From Blastomyces gilchristii SLH14081 (lineage: Eukaryota > Ascomycota > Eurotiomycetes > Onygenales > Ajellomycetaceae), in assembly GCF_000003855.2 (NCBI RefSeq), contig NW_003101679.1, positions 4,363,393 to 4,427,392 on the forward strand: DNA of 64,000 bases, read 5' to 3'. Shown piece after piece: positions 43,886-55,317 of this stretch. The notes beneath the pieces are model-generated. The model saw only the letters and a list, made by a program, of their open reading frames with translations, ran no database searches and was not told the origin of the DNA. The first letter of the stretch is position 1. The number at the start of each line of letters is the position of its first letter. The translations under genes were made by a program, and so were the position numbers.

Positions 43886-45534
43886 GGAACTCTGCTCTTC
43901 CGCCGATAACTAGGGACCAGGCGCCGGGCTTTAGACAAAATAACCCAAATAGAAACTGAAAGTTTCCCTTGGCTAGGCGTTTAGCTTGAAGACAGCTGTT
44001 TGCTGTTTCATTATTTTAGTTCACTCATGCTGATTTTCCAGTCTTGCGGTTGCCAGGTCAAACCTCGCTGGCTCTTGGTTCCTTTGGGCGCGAAACTTCC
44101 CTTCTTCGGAAGCCTGAGAAAGAGAGATGAAACGAGAGGTAGAAAGTTAATCTACCAATAAAACATCCTTTTAGCCTGAAAACATATAGCTAGAGCTAGT
44201 TAGCGTTGCGAGAAACATCTCTCTTCCTCTTTTCCCCTCAGAGAGGAGTAGCATGTTGACAGTTCAAGATCGAAACGCCGGTAATTGACTGGTCAATGGA
44301 CATTACGAAGCTGCCAGAGGTTGTCGGCAAGGATGCGCCGAGATCCTGTGCCTGATTTGACTGGTGCCTGGTGGAACCCGGAAACCCGCTGCGATCGCCA
44401 AGCTGTCTAGCTTGCTGGTAGAATCGGCACGTCGTCGCCGTATTTTCTCTGTGTTTGGCTGGAAGAGCTCCATTTCGAGGAGGCTTATTTTTGCGTGTTG
44501 CATCTGGCCCCTTCCAGAGTCACTGGACTCGCTGGCTTTCTCGCTTGCCCTCTCAAACGCCTAGGAAAACCTTAACCGCCTGCAGGTACGCGGCGTGAAG
44601 ATTCGTGTCGCAACCTTGGCCATCTGCACGACATTAGCTAGTAGGCTGGTGGCTTGATCATAATAGAAGTATTATTAGAACGCCGGCGATCTTGTGGAAG
44701 TTCTTGTTGATTGATCTCCCATGGCGCTTAGCAGGATCAGGCATGGGCGTCATCTCTGAGCCCAGGAACGGGTTTCCCAGATGAGTTGTAATAGAGGCGT
44801 AGGAAAATCGAATACAAATCCTCCTATTTATGAAAAGCTCGTTAGCTGTAGGATCCTCCTTTACGAGTGCCTGATGAAACCGCGAAGCTCTAAATGTAGT
44901 TAGTTCATCGAGTGTTGTGCGGTGTGGAGACTGGCGATCGGGGCTGCAACTCAGACTGTTTGAGCCCCTCGTTGCGGGCGCCGACGAACCAGAACAGAGC
45001 ATGAGAGTTTCTCGACTTGAAACAGCCACGCAGTCTAGAGCTGGATTTGCTGTCCTCACAGATGAGACTGGTCGCTGGGTTAGTTAAGCCATGCAAGCTG
45101 CTTTCGAAGGGGTAGTTAGTGGTGGAAGAACCTAGGATGGAGTTAAAACTGGGAAGCTGGCTAAAGCCTATCGTTACGCTGGCGAGTCTTTTGTTGGAAT
45201 TAAGTTACCTAGAATAGCGCCAGTACAGATTCGTCCAAAAATGAGAATTTAAGTGGGAGAGACTATGGAGGTTCCTCATTCACAACTTTAAAGGCATTTA
45301 TTCTTAGCAAGCAAGAATAACATCTAGCGACAAATGTATGTGGTAGTTATGTGCAGCGAACGGTCAATCATGTTCCCACTATACACCTACAAGAATAGAC
45401 ACAGCAAGTTTATAAACAATAATAAAATCCAACACTGAACCAAAAACCAAACAAAGCAGACTCAACAGGATATCAACAGAGTAAATCGAAAAAGTATTAT
45501 CCATAAGATCATTAATGTTATTTCCCCAACTTAC
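43505..45534. other. 2.0-kb intergenic region
   Basis: No supported gene. Short frames (43454-43762 plus, 44658-45059 minus) have no family features. Contains a long poly-A tract at 43846-43883. Confidence 0.4.
43846..43883 (+). repeat. Poly-A tract, 38 nt
   Basis: Uninterrupted run of 38 A, upstream of the CFEM gene. No retroelement body was recognised 5' of it. Confidence 0.95.
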
Positions 45535-47266
45535 TTACATCTCCATCAACTTCCACCCCCACTGTGCCCTCAAATATGTCACATACCCAATAGTTCCCAT
45601 CGCAGCTGTGGTGACTGTAGCCCCAGCCAAACCCAAGAAACCCAGCAGCTCGATACCAAAGTTTTGCTTTATACGCTCGACCTTCCCGCCCTGTTCCGTC
45701 GTCAGATCGTAACCGGGCACGTATTTGAAGTCGAACTTGGTTTCCTCGCCAAGTCCGATCTTCTCGTCGAGAATGATCTTCCAGAAATGGCGGCGCATTC
45801 TCTAGACATTTGTGTTTACCGAACATTAGTAATGGCGTGGGATTTGATGAAAATCTAGGTTTTGATTTGATTTTGTTTCGGGGTGTGATAGATAAAGTGA
45901 ATCAGGGAAAGAAAGCAAAGATAAATGCAACGGGGCGGTACTTACGGCAATGTGTCTTCTATCCAAATAGAGGAAGGTCCTTTGGACATAGCACCACAAA
46001 CTGACAAAAATACAATACCCAAGTACCAACCCATAGTAGTAGTATCCCGGTGTTCCAATACCAAGCCTATCAGAAAGCTCCTTACCATTTAGCCAGCGAG
46101 CAGTAGCTTCCAAGAACCCACGGCTTCCCCATGCAGGAGGTGTATTTTCCAGACTGGTGATGATATTGTTCGCCAAGATCTTACTCATCTCGGTCGGGTT
46201 GACTTCATACACAAGGATGGATTCCATCATTTTCCGTGCTTTTTCAGGTGACTCAAATGGCTTAGTTGGCGTACCAAGGTAGTAAGCCACCAGACGCCAA
46301 AAAGCAATATAATCGAGGATTTCTTGTTCGCGGAGGAAAATGCCCTGGCGCGGTAAGCTGAGCCAGACCAGGAGGGTGGAAAACGACCCGATCGTGCTGA
46401 TGCAATCCAGGTCGTTGACTGGGACGCCGAACCTCTCCACACTATAATAATCTGGTCTTGTTTTGGCCAGGTTGAGGATGCGCGCTCGGACAGCTGCATG
46501 GAGCAACCGAACTCTTACTGCGGAAGCAAAGCCGTCTCCTCCTGGCTGGATATTCTTGAGGGACATGGTGACTTGGAAAACAAACTGAGTCGTCTCGAAC
46601 ATCCGGTGCCGGGCAATTTTTGCTGAAAACCCCCCCGTGCGAGCAAGGGTTTCAACGATGCGTCCAGCACCCCTGATCACATTTCAATGTTAGCAAAAAG
46701 GGACATTTATAAAGAGGCATTTAATAATTGATGCGCTGGCGAAGAGGAAACATACATTCCTCCTAGCAGACTCTCGAATCCAAGCTGAGATGAAAAGCAA
46801 CGGACATTGTAAGCCTTTTTTCCTCCCATTGTTCATCACAGAGAGGATCTCTCCAACTTACCGCATTCAGAGCTGGGATACCATATCGGTAGAACACCTC
46901 CTGGCCCCTCTCGATCTGGTCCCAGTCCACCCAGTCGGGAACAGTATTCACTTGATTCCACAATTCTGCTAATTTATCGTCCTTATCCGCATTATCTCGT
47001 AGGAGCAGATAGAGATCTCTCTTTGGTTTCTCCTTTCCAGTCTTGCTGTTCTGGGCCCCTCTATCGGTCGTTCGAGGTAGGGCTTTTTGTGGGGGTGGCG
47101 AGATCTCATTTAGTCGCGTAAGACACTCATCGGCTAATCTGTCATAGGAATGCTTCATGGGCTCCATCTGCTCCCCCGACAAATGTTCGGGGGTCCATTG
47201 AAAACTGTAGCCCCATGCTGTTCTGGTGTTTTCGTCTGATCTCCGGAACAGGTTTGGTATAGCCAT
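45535..47266 (-). CDS. MpaB/DUF2236-like oxygenase family, membrane protein, 475 aa
   Basis: Four exons: 47266-46862, 46784-46756 (29 nt), 46672-45946 and 45801-45535, with introns 46785-46861, 46673-46755 and 45802-45945. Frame is continuous through all junctions (ALNALGFESLLGGMGAGRIVE). The DUF2236 core is visible: RVRLLHAAVR (about 198-207, the Arg/His pattern of the family), GVPVNDLDCISTIGSFS, then LREQEILDYIAFWRLVAYYLG. The family includes MpaB of mycophenolic acid synthesis and the rubber oxygenase Lcp, which use haem; the reaction here is unknown. Two C-terminal hydrophobic segments (GLVLGYCIFVSLWCYV; ELLGFLGLAGATVTTAAMG) suggest ER or mitochondrial membrane anchoring. Start at 47266 (MAIPNLFRRSDEN) is chosen as the only ATG giving a compact N-terminus. 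Confidence 0.72.
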
Positions 47267-50170
47267 CTTTCGGAAAGGTATCTTTGCTAAAAGGGAAGAG
47301 AATGAAAATAATCGCAACTTATGTCCAAGAAATATGGTGTTGAAGATTTCAAAAAAATGGAACAAGATGTATATGGCTCTGTTACTTATAAGGTATATAT
47401 GTAGATGTTGTCCGATACCATGATTCCCAACTGTGGCTCCCCTATCCGAGGCTCCTGACTTTATATGCCAGGACAAGCCAACGCAATGTCAGCCAGCGGT
47501 AACAACTGGAGATCTGTTCTTCTCCGCAAATAAGGCAACCATCAAGCCAAAAAAAGAAAGGGAAAAAAAAATCATACGATGCGATACATACCAGTTCCGC
47601 CATTGATCGTGTATAGGAAACCCCCCAAAATGCACAAAAATTGGATTGTTTTCACGGCGGGGTCGTAGGGGGAACGGATCCACTCCACACGCCGATACCA
47701 AGCCGAGGGCAGCGACGGCGCATATCCATGTCAACCTGCAGTTTTTATGTGTGGGTTTGAATCTGTCAGACAGATGTGGATCACGCATGTGCTACCGAGG
47801 AGAGCAACGGATAGAATATTGTTTTTTCCCCCATAATGACATCAAACAAAGTAACAAATGAAGCAACGAAGCAACGAAGGAATGACTTGGGATAAGTGAG
47901 AATATTGGTGTGAAGCGGGTTCTGGGTACCACTTCGAGCATGTGAGAGAAAACTCATGTAACTAGTGAATTATTGAGCAAAAATTTCTTTGCGTAATAAT
48001 AATTATTTTGGGGCGTGGTTCTTCACTCAGGGCGAAAGATCCACAATTTCTTGGAAGCAAAGCCTCAGCCATAAAGCTCAGAAACAAAACACATCAAGAA
48101 AGTGGAGGATATCTTGAAGAGTAGAGCCAAGGTTTGCTGGCAACGGGCTTCGACGAATATATCAAATGTGCATCGGTGCAAATGTCGTGGACCAAATCAG
48201 TATTATTGAGATGGAGGGGGGACGCAATGATGATATCAAAAAAGGCCCGTTGCATCAAAACAGCATCGCATATCCGTATATTCTGGGCGCATCTCCGCAT
48301 GGGCAATGGCATCAAAAACCCAAGATTCAAAACTATCACTTATTTCTTACCATACCTAAGGGGAAAAGCTGAAGTTGCTTGTACACACATATACCCGTTA
48401 TTCATTCTCGTTCCTCATGTCTTTCTCCCAATTCTCCGTCATTCACCTCACCTGTCTTGTTTAGTGCCTTCCGGCTTTGCCGCTCATCTTTCTTTCATGC
48501 ATAGTATCTATAAAAAATTGAAAACAAAAGAAAACAAAAGGTAACAGATTTCTCAGCCAGATCTGAACAAACGGCACCCCAGCTCCCAAGACAAGAGACG
48601 AATTAAGCAAAGAGGATCAGGCTAACTAACCTCGAGCCCGCGATAGGTAGAGTCAAACCCAACTGACGTTGAATTTAGCATCAAATGGACGAACCTTAAT
48701 ATCACGTGATTTTCTTTCGCCGCGGTGGAATGGGCCCAGATCGCTTCTCCGGGCCGAGGGTATCCCGGATTAGTGCGGACCGGGATTCAAAACGGGCGTA
48801 TATGAAGTCATGAGAGCCCTATGAGGAATCAGAAATAATGGAGAGTACATACATCCTTATCTCCGATTGATAACGGAGGATATCAAAGAATTCATATATA
48901 GAACTTGCTGGCTAAACCTATTTCCTCCCCTTATTTTCCCCCCTTATTTTCCCCCTTGGACTCGACCAGAGCCGCCTTCTAGAGCACTCATTTTATCGTA
49001 CTTTTGAAGAAGGGCGGAGGGAGTCCAGGAGAGGACGGTAGGTAACTAACAGACACGAAAGAAAGAACAAGAACTCACATGAAGAAGAAAAATAATGCAG
49101 GAGCAGGTAAGAACAAATCGAAGGACGGAGTCAAATACAATATTTCCTAGGGAAATTAAAGAAGGGGGAAGCTGCGTTTAAAGGCTAGGGGGGTGTCAAG
49201 ACTCAAGACAAAAAGTCTCATCCTCCCACGGAAGCCAGAAGGCCCCAGTACAGTACGTTAAAATCCTAGAGAGGTATATAAAACCCATCCCTCATACAAC
49301 ACTTATACTTCTCACAAAGATGCGCTTCGCGTGCAACCTATGATTCATTCCAGGTTAGGCTTTTCAAAGGATACCTAGGTAGTTAAAGTTATTGGACTTG
49401 TTTAATTCTGCTCCTTTCTCCCCTCTTCTCCTTAATTATATCTCATCGTGAATGGGTCGGAAATACTTTTGGTCTCCCCCTCTTGGTGCTAGTATATTAG
49501 AGGGCAATTGGACTTTTGCTATTGAAGAGTGAAGAGAAGGTAGAAGGGGGAGGAGGGGGGGATGATAACGAAAAAAGAGGGAAACTTCTACACTATACTT
49601 TCACTTTTTAATAGACTCCATTTTATCCTTTCCATTTTTGTATTCAACTGTCATTATATTGGACACTAATAGGGTTAAGCAAATAGCTTCAGCTTCCTTA
49701 CGTCATGGCACACAGAAAAGAATCCTTTTTGATAATCAAGATCAATCAAGAGAAAACAAAACTCATATAAAAAACTTAAGGGCGCTTCAGCTTTTGTGGC
49801 TAAATAAATCATCATTTATCTCGAAACAAGAGTTGAAGTAAATTTGCGCACTTTGAGCGACGGAGGGAAACAAAAAAGGAAAAAGAGAAAAGAAAACGAA
49901 AACGGGAAACGGGAAAGGAAAAACGTTATTTCATTTGGTAATTAGGTCATATAGAAAGTTGAGGGGGTGAAAGACATTTCCACACAAATATCCACAAACG
50001 GTATCAAGGCAGTAGATAATGTTAAGACGAGGCGAGACAAAAAAGAGTAGGTATGAAGTGAAAAGAGTTAGTCCCCCACCAAGAAAAATGAAGGTTACAC
50101 AAATTAAGCTTTCGTTAGAGACGCAATCGGCTCGGAGGGGGGAGGGTGGAAAGGAGGCAAGGTCCTTTCT
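47267..50170. other. 2.9-kb intergenic region
   Basis: No supported gene. A minus frame at 47489-47788 has no family features. Contains an ATCACGTGAT palindrome at 48701 and purine-rich tracts at about 49530-49570 and 49860-49925. The last kilobase probably includes the 3' UTR of the CRF1/IFH1-like gene. Confidence 0.4.
48701..48710. promoter_or_regulatory. ATCACGTGAT palindrome (bHLH/Cbf1-type site)
   Basis: Third exact copy of the 10-bp palindrome, about 1.4 kb upstream of the MpaB-like start. It is followed by a GC-richer stretch resembling a promoter core. Confidence 0.4.
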
Positions 50171-52277
50171 TTAGAAAGAGATTGAATTGCTGCGGTGCGA
50201 CTCAACTAGCTTACGACGAACCGCCTCGCCGCCAGTATATGTTACTCCCGTCCGCCTTCGCGTTGGAGTTTTGTTATCGATATATTTACTGCGTCTGAAG
50301 ACGCTGGCGGGTCGGGAGGGTGAGTTGGCTGGTACGAACTCGCGGTGCTGGGGCAGTCGGATCAGAGCTTGGTAGCGAGAGTGGTTGCGGCGGAACGCAG
50401 TCACGATACCCCTGTCGAGGTGGTTTAAGAGGCGCTCTGCGCTATTGTTATTGACCGGAGAGACGAAGTCTGTTGTTGTCGTCATTGAAATATTGTTCAT
50501 GGTTAATGACGGCGAGCCAGCTCCAACCGCTGAGGCGAGGTCCTCAGCGGCGTCGAAGGCTTTGTCCAGGTCTTCTTCGTCCGAAGAACCGTTTCCAAAG
50601 TCAATAAAGTCATTTACGTTGAGGACTCCTTCACTATCATCGTCTTCGTCTTCCTCGTCGAAGCTGAGCAGCCCGTTGGAGGGATAGAAGGCCTCAGGTG
50701 GACCGGTTATTTGACCAACGGAATCGCTGCCCAGAGCGGTGATCATGAGATTGGCGTTAGAGGAGAGCATTGGGCTTAGGTTGTTGGGCTGCATTGGCGA
50801 CACTAGAGCGTCGGTGTCACTGTCATCAGCAAGAGTGGCAGCGGTTGGTCGGGGGCTATTGTTGGCGGTGTTGCATAGGCTCTGAGTAGCAGATTCAAGC
50901 CAGTCGTGTCTAGAAGTTGAATACGGGGGAATGAGGATTAACTGAGCGCCATTGGGGGCCACAACAGCTACTGGCTTATGGGGATCAGCAACGAAAGTGC
51001 CCCTAAGAGGTCCACGCCGTCGTAGTGGTTGTGAGCGCTGGGTAGATTCTTCCATAAAGGGAGGCAATGATGCGCTCGAGTCGCGACGTAAGATGGATCG
51101 AGGGTGTGTAATAGTTGCTGGGGGAGGTAAATCTTCGTCGGTCGTTTCACCACAATCCGCTGTAAATCATGGTTAGCTACCTTAAGGTATATTTTTCCGC
51201 AAGAAAATACATACACTCATAACCACTGGAACTTGCCACAGAGGACTCTGTTTCCACGTGATAGATATTGCCTGGAAGGTCATAGAAATCTTGTGAAACC
51301 AGGAACTCACTGGAGAGTGGACGACGAAGTGGTTCGGAATCATTCTCGATCATCCGTCGTAGGTCTGGATCTAGAGCATCTTGTTGCAGGAAATCGGACG
51401 TGAGCTCATCATCAGTGGTTTTATCAGAGTCCGACGAATCATCTGATTCTGCAAAATGAACGCGTCGCGCAGCTACATCGACTGTTGCGCTAGTCAATAC
51501 ATGATCATCGACAGCCTCAATATTGCCCGATTGTAAGAATAACTGGTCATCTTCAAAGAAGGAACCAGTAGAGTAAAGCGGACGGTTTTCAAGATCGTCC
51601 AACCCTAGCCATTCATCTGGAATTCCAGAGGGAAGTGCAGACGTGACCGTTTCCAAGTCACGCTCGTACTCCGAATCCAGGATTAACTCTTCTTCCATCA
51701 GCTCAATCTCCTGCTCTTCATCGTCTGCATCGCTAACATCATTTACAGCTTCGTATCCGTCATCTGAATCCAAGTCGATTGATTTAACCGAGCTGAGAGG
51801 ACTAGCAGAACTGACGGAGCTATTTTCGGCGCAGCTCTCATAGTCAGAATGCTGGAGCTTCACCCGTTTTCGGTCCTTGAGGAGTGACAAACCACCCCGG
51901 CGCCCCGTCTTACGGTTTCTCCCTGGCTTCCGGCCATAAGACGGGGCATAAACTTCGGATTGTTCACTATCATCATCGACGGCATCTTCGTTATCTTCGT
52001 CTTCATCATCATCGTTATCGACATCGCTGTCTGAGAAGGAAACCTCACTCAGAGCAGCAGATGGCTTTCTCTTTCTATTGTTTCCATAGCCCGAATTGAC
52101 GAATTTGTGTTTATTGAGACGGCGAATAGACGGTTTTTTCGGGATATTGGGCCCAAGAAGTGTCGGGATGGAGGCATATGAATCGCTATCGCTGAGTGAG
52201 GGCGCGCTGCGCTTTCCCACGAGATGCGAATTCCTTCCGGGCGAACGCCTCGACTTCGCAATGTTGGAAAGAGACAT
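50171..52277 (-). CDS. Acidic nuclear regulator, probable CRF1/IFH1 type, 683 aa
   Basis: Two exons, 52277-51215 and 51159-50171, with intron 51160-51214 joining SSSGYES to DCGETTDEDLPPP. The N-terminal third alternates basic clusters (NNRKRKPS, GRKPGRNRKTGRRGG) with long acidic Asp/Glu/Ser runs. The conserved-looking core spans about 315-400 (SSEFLVSQDFYDLPGNIYHV, then SGYESDCGETTDEDLPPPAT and HPRSILRRDSSAS). It resembles the forkhead-associated-domain binding region of yeast Ifh1/Crf1, co-regulators that bind Fhl1 at ribosomal protein genes. That match is from memory of the motif, so the name is tentative. Other blocks include GTFVADPHKPVAVVAPNGAQ and a basic C-terminus (RRRTGVTYTGGEAVRRKLVE). 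No enzyme domain. Confidence 0.6.
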
Positions 52278-54936
52278 AGCAGCAGATGGGACTCCAATTG
52301 CAGTCTCAAATTAGTGGTGTTCTAGGGTAAAGGTAGATTATTTTAGAGAAATCGGAAGCGGGTTTATTAATTGCAAGTTAGGTGCGAATGGCCGGGTGGA
52401 TAAAAACCGTAGGATATAGTAAAGATGTGAAAGAACTTTCACCCCGACAAAATATAATCCGTATATAGCATGTAACCGCAGAGGAGGAGAAGTAACAAGA
52501 GGTGGTCGTTCTTCTATTTTCGTAGGTAGGACGAGAGTGGCGGGGGGTGGGGGTGGGGGGAGAAAGGTAGAGAGAGGAGAGAGAGAGAGAGAGAGAGAGA
52601 AAGCAACAGCAGGCGGGTGGTAGTCTACAAAACACCTCCACCCTCGACGGACGTTGAAGTGTTTGCTCTAAGCTGGTACTGGGGGCAATTTCGACGTACG
52701 GAGTAACCGTCGAAAGAGTATCAAAATATCGTCAAGTCGATTGAAATGTACTCGTTGAGCTTCCTGGACTGGGAGAGCAATGGCGGGCGGGGCCATGCCT
52801 CCCAGTGAGGGATTTACAGCCCAGCGACAGCCATTTGGCTTGATTCCTCGACGATATTTGTAGTAAGAGTGATTGCCGGTATTCTTCTTTAAACTTAGGG
52901 GATGCAATGGGTGGTGTGGTTGGGGGGGGCAGAGGTGGTTGCGAAGAGAGGAAGAGGAAGAAAAGAAGAAGCGGGAGAGGAGAGAGGAAAAAGCAGAAAA
53001 AATGAGGCGGTCCCGTTGGTGCAGCCAGGAACTGCACGGGCCGGGGGTTGCTGCCACGGCGGTCGGAGGCGGAACTACATTAGTCCGCGCGCTGGGAACA
53101 ACGCCGGCTTCTGGTGAGCCCGCCGCTGATTGGCTGGCCAGCTCACCGCATCTTCGGGTTGGCGCTGCAACTCCAGTCTGTGCCGGGGTAGGTAGGACGG
53201 ACGGTTGTCACTCTGCACCCAATTTTGGAGGGGAAATACCTTCCAGCAGGGATCGTTACCTGCCCTTGCCACTTTGGAACATGCGAAGTAGAAAATACGC
53301 TGAATAGTTTGCACACATTCTAATAGCTACCTACCTACCTCAACCAGCGTCTCTTGGTTCTCCTTCTAGCTCCCAAAGCAATTCCTGGAATGAGTAATAA
53401 CATGTTCTGGCCTTCCAGTCATAGAGAGATATGACTAACTTAATCGGTACGTGAAGAGTCACAGGAACTCCCGGGTCGTGTCATATCAAAGGTGTCAACT
53501 CATGAGTCCCAAACACTAGTCTGGTGGCACTCGGACAGAAAGAGCAGCGCCAGAGTGATACCTTATGGTCCATCTGCTAATGTCTTGCATGCATGAAACT
53601 ACTGCGGATGTCCTTCTCCCCTCTCTGACAACTATGAGGGATGCGCATACGTAGCCTCACCACCATACAGACCAGCAACCCCAGAGCAAAAACATCACAC
53701 TACTACTTCTTTCTATACGGAGTAATTCCCTTAGCAACTAATAAATTACTAAATTCAACCATCCTAAACCGGAACTATCTAATTCTAGCCTCTTCCTCTG
53801 TTCCCGTCTACTCCATAAACGCGAAAAGGGAAAAAAAAAAGTCCAAAGCCAAAGCTCCGAGGTTCCGCTCCCAGAACAACCACGAAAATAGCTGCCCCGT
53901 CAGACCAATGAGACTCAGCCCGAACTCCAATCACTCCAATCATCGCCAACCCAGACCCAGCGAGTGGCTAACAGTCTCTCTCACAGCCAAAGCACCGGCT
54001 TGGAATGATTCATCAATTCATAGTACGGAGTACGGAGGTGTGGAACATATAAGTCCATGCACACGCTAGAAATTTATTTTGAAATTCCAATACTGGAGTC
54101 AAATTGTACCGGCCCGTGCTCTCAATAATAATGTTCAGGAGGTCAGGCCCCTATAATATTAAGCACTCAATAGTTGCCCATCAAGCTGAGAGATAGACAT
54201 CACAGGCATCAGCAGGGCTCATAATCACCTCTAAACTGTTCAAAAGGGATGGTAATCCTTTTACCACTTAAATTACTAGTGTCTGCAAGAACTTAAGTTC
54301 CACACCTCCGTTGTGACAGCCTGACAGGGAGGAACCCATCGGAATCCCTCGTTATCAGTCGCGATGCGCTCTCCCTTTCCTTCTAAAGTATTCTCAGAAA
54401 TGCTTCAGTTTAACTTTTCTTTTTTTTTTTCTTTTTTTTTATTCTCAAAGTTCTGTATGCTAGGACTGACTTGGTTCTTTTCCCTTTTGCCGTTTATTTC
54501 TTCCGGGCCGTTTCCTTTTCCGCCCATGCTATTGCTTTTCAGTAACTACTCCGTATACCTCTACAGAGGGCGCTATCAAAAGAATTGCACCGCTCAGATT
54601 CAATTTATACATCTAAGAAGCACCACCATGAGTAATTACATTTAGCTTCAAATCACCCCACATTCTATTTATATGAGATTGTGTGGCGGGCTGCGCCCGA
54701 TCAATCATATAGACTATTCCATTACACTCCATAGATTCCGCCGAAAGCTCCGATTCTCGGTCGCTGATCCTCAGCTGAAAAACCCACAGAATTCCTATCC
54801 TTCCGCCCCAAAGCTCCACTGTGTACACATATAAATATCCACTTCAATCACTGATTCCCACACTTTCTCTTTTTTTTCTTCTCTAATGTTTTTCACTTTG
54901 TTATATAAGATCTATATATATTATACTGATCTATTC

Positions 54937-55027
54937 AGTGTAAGGCCTCTTACACTTGAAAAACATTCATTATCTTCTTATTAGAAATGATTATTCATGT
55001 TCATTGTCTTCTTATTAGAAACAATTA
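54937..55027 (+). repeat. Short palindrome plus 34-bp-period direct repeat upstream of FunK1
   Basis: An 8-bp inverted repeat, AGTGTAAG/CTTACACT with a GCCT loop (54937-54956), is followed by two 28-bp direct repeats at 54966-54993 and 55000-55027. The copies match at 25 of 28 positions and share TCTTCTTATTAGAAA. It could be a degenerate LTR or MITE remnant or a regulatory repeat; I cannot decide which. Confidence 0.6.
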
Positions 55028-55157
55028 CTTATTGAGAAGATATCTGAATGTGTAACAACATGTAAGAAATAAGAGAAATGAATAATCAGTTAAGTGAACA
55101 CTAAGTCTCAATCAGTTATATCCCGGCTGACTGTACGGGCGGTTAGCGCACAGTTGC

Positions 55158-55167
55158 ATCACGTGAT
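55158..55167. promoter_or_regulatory. ATCACGTGAT palindrome (bHLH/Cbf1-type site)
   Basis: Fourth exact copy of the 10-bp palindrome, 151 bp upstream of the FunK1 start codon, an appropriate distance for an upstream activating site. Confidence 0.5.
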
Positions 55168-55317
55168 AACGTTTCACTGCCTAACACGATGAGAAGAGTA
55201 GCTTCTGAAGGCTAAATCATTTCTGACGACAACTGGTAGGAAAGGGATGACTACTAAAGTGTCTGATCAATCACACTTTCATCACAAAATATTATTGAAC
55301 ACTCAACACTGCTGGAA

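Larger units (their letters stand above)
52278..55317. other. 3.0-kb second gene desert
   Basis: No supported gene. Four TACGGAGTA-class motifs lie at 52697, 53716, 54024 and 54547. There is a GA microsatellite at about 52573-52602, a T-rich tract at about 54418-54442, and a repeat/hairpin cluster at 54937-55027. A palindromic E-box at 55158 is the closest promoter-like element to the FunK1 gene. Confidence 0.4.

Noticed and set aside
54939..55063. Candidate LTR (TGTAAGG...TGTAACAACA)
   Set aside because: The termini look LTR-like, but the flanks show no target duplication, so it is reported only as a repeat cluster.
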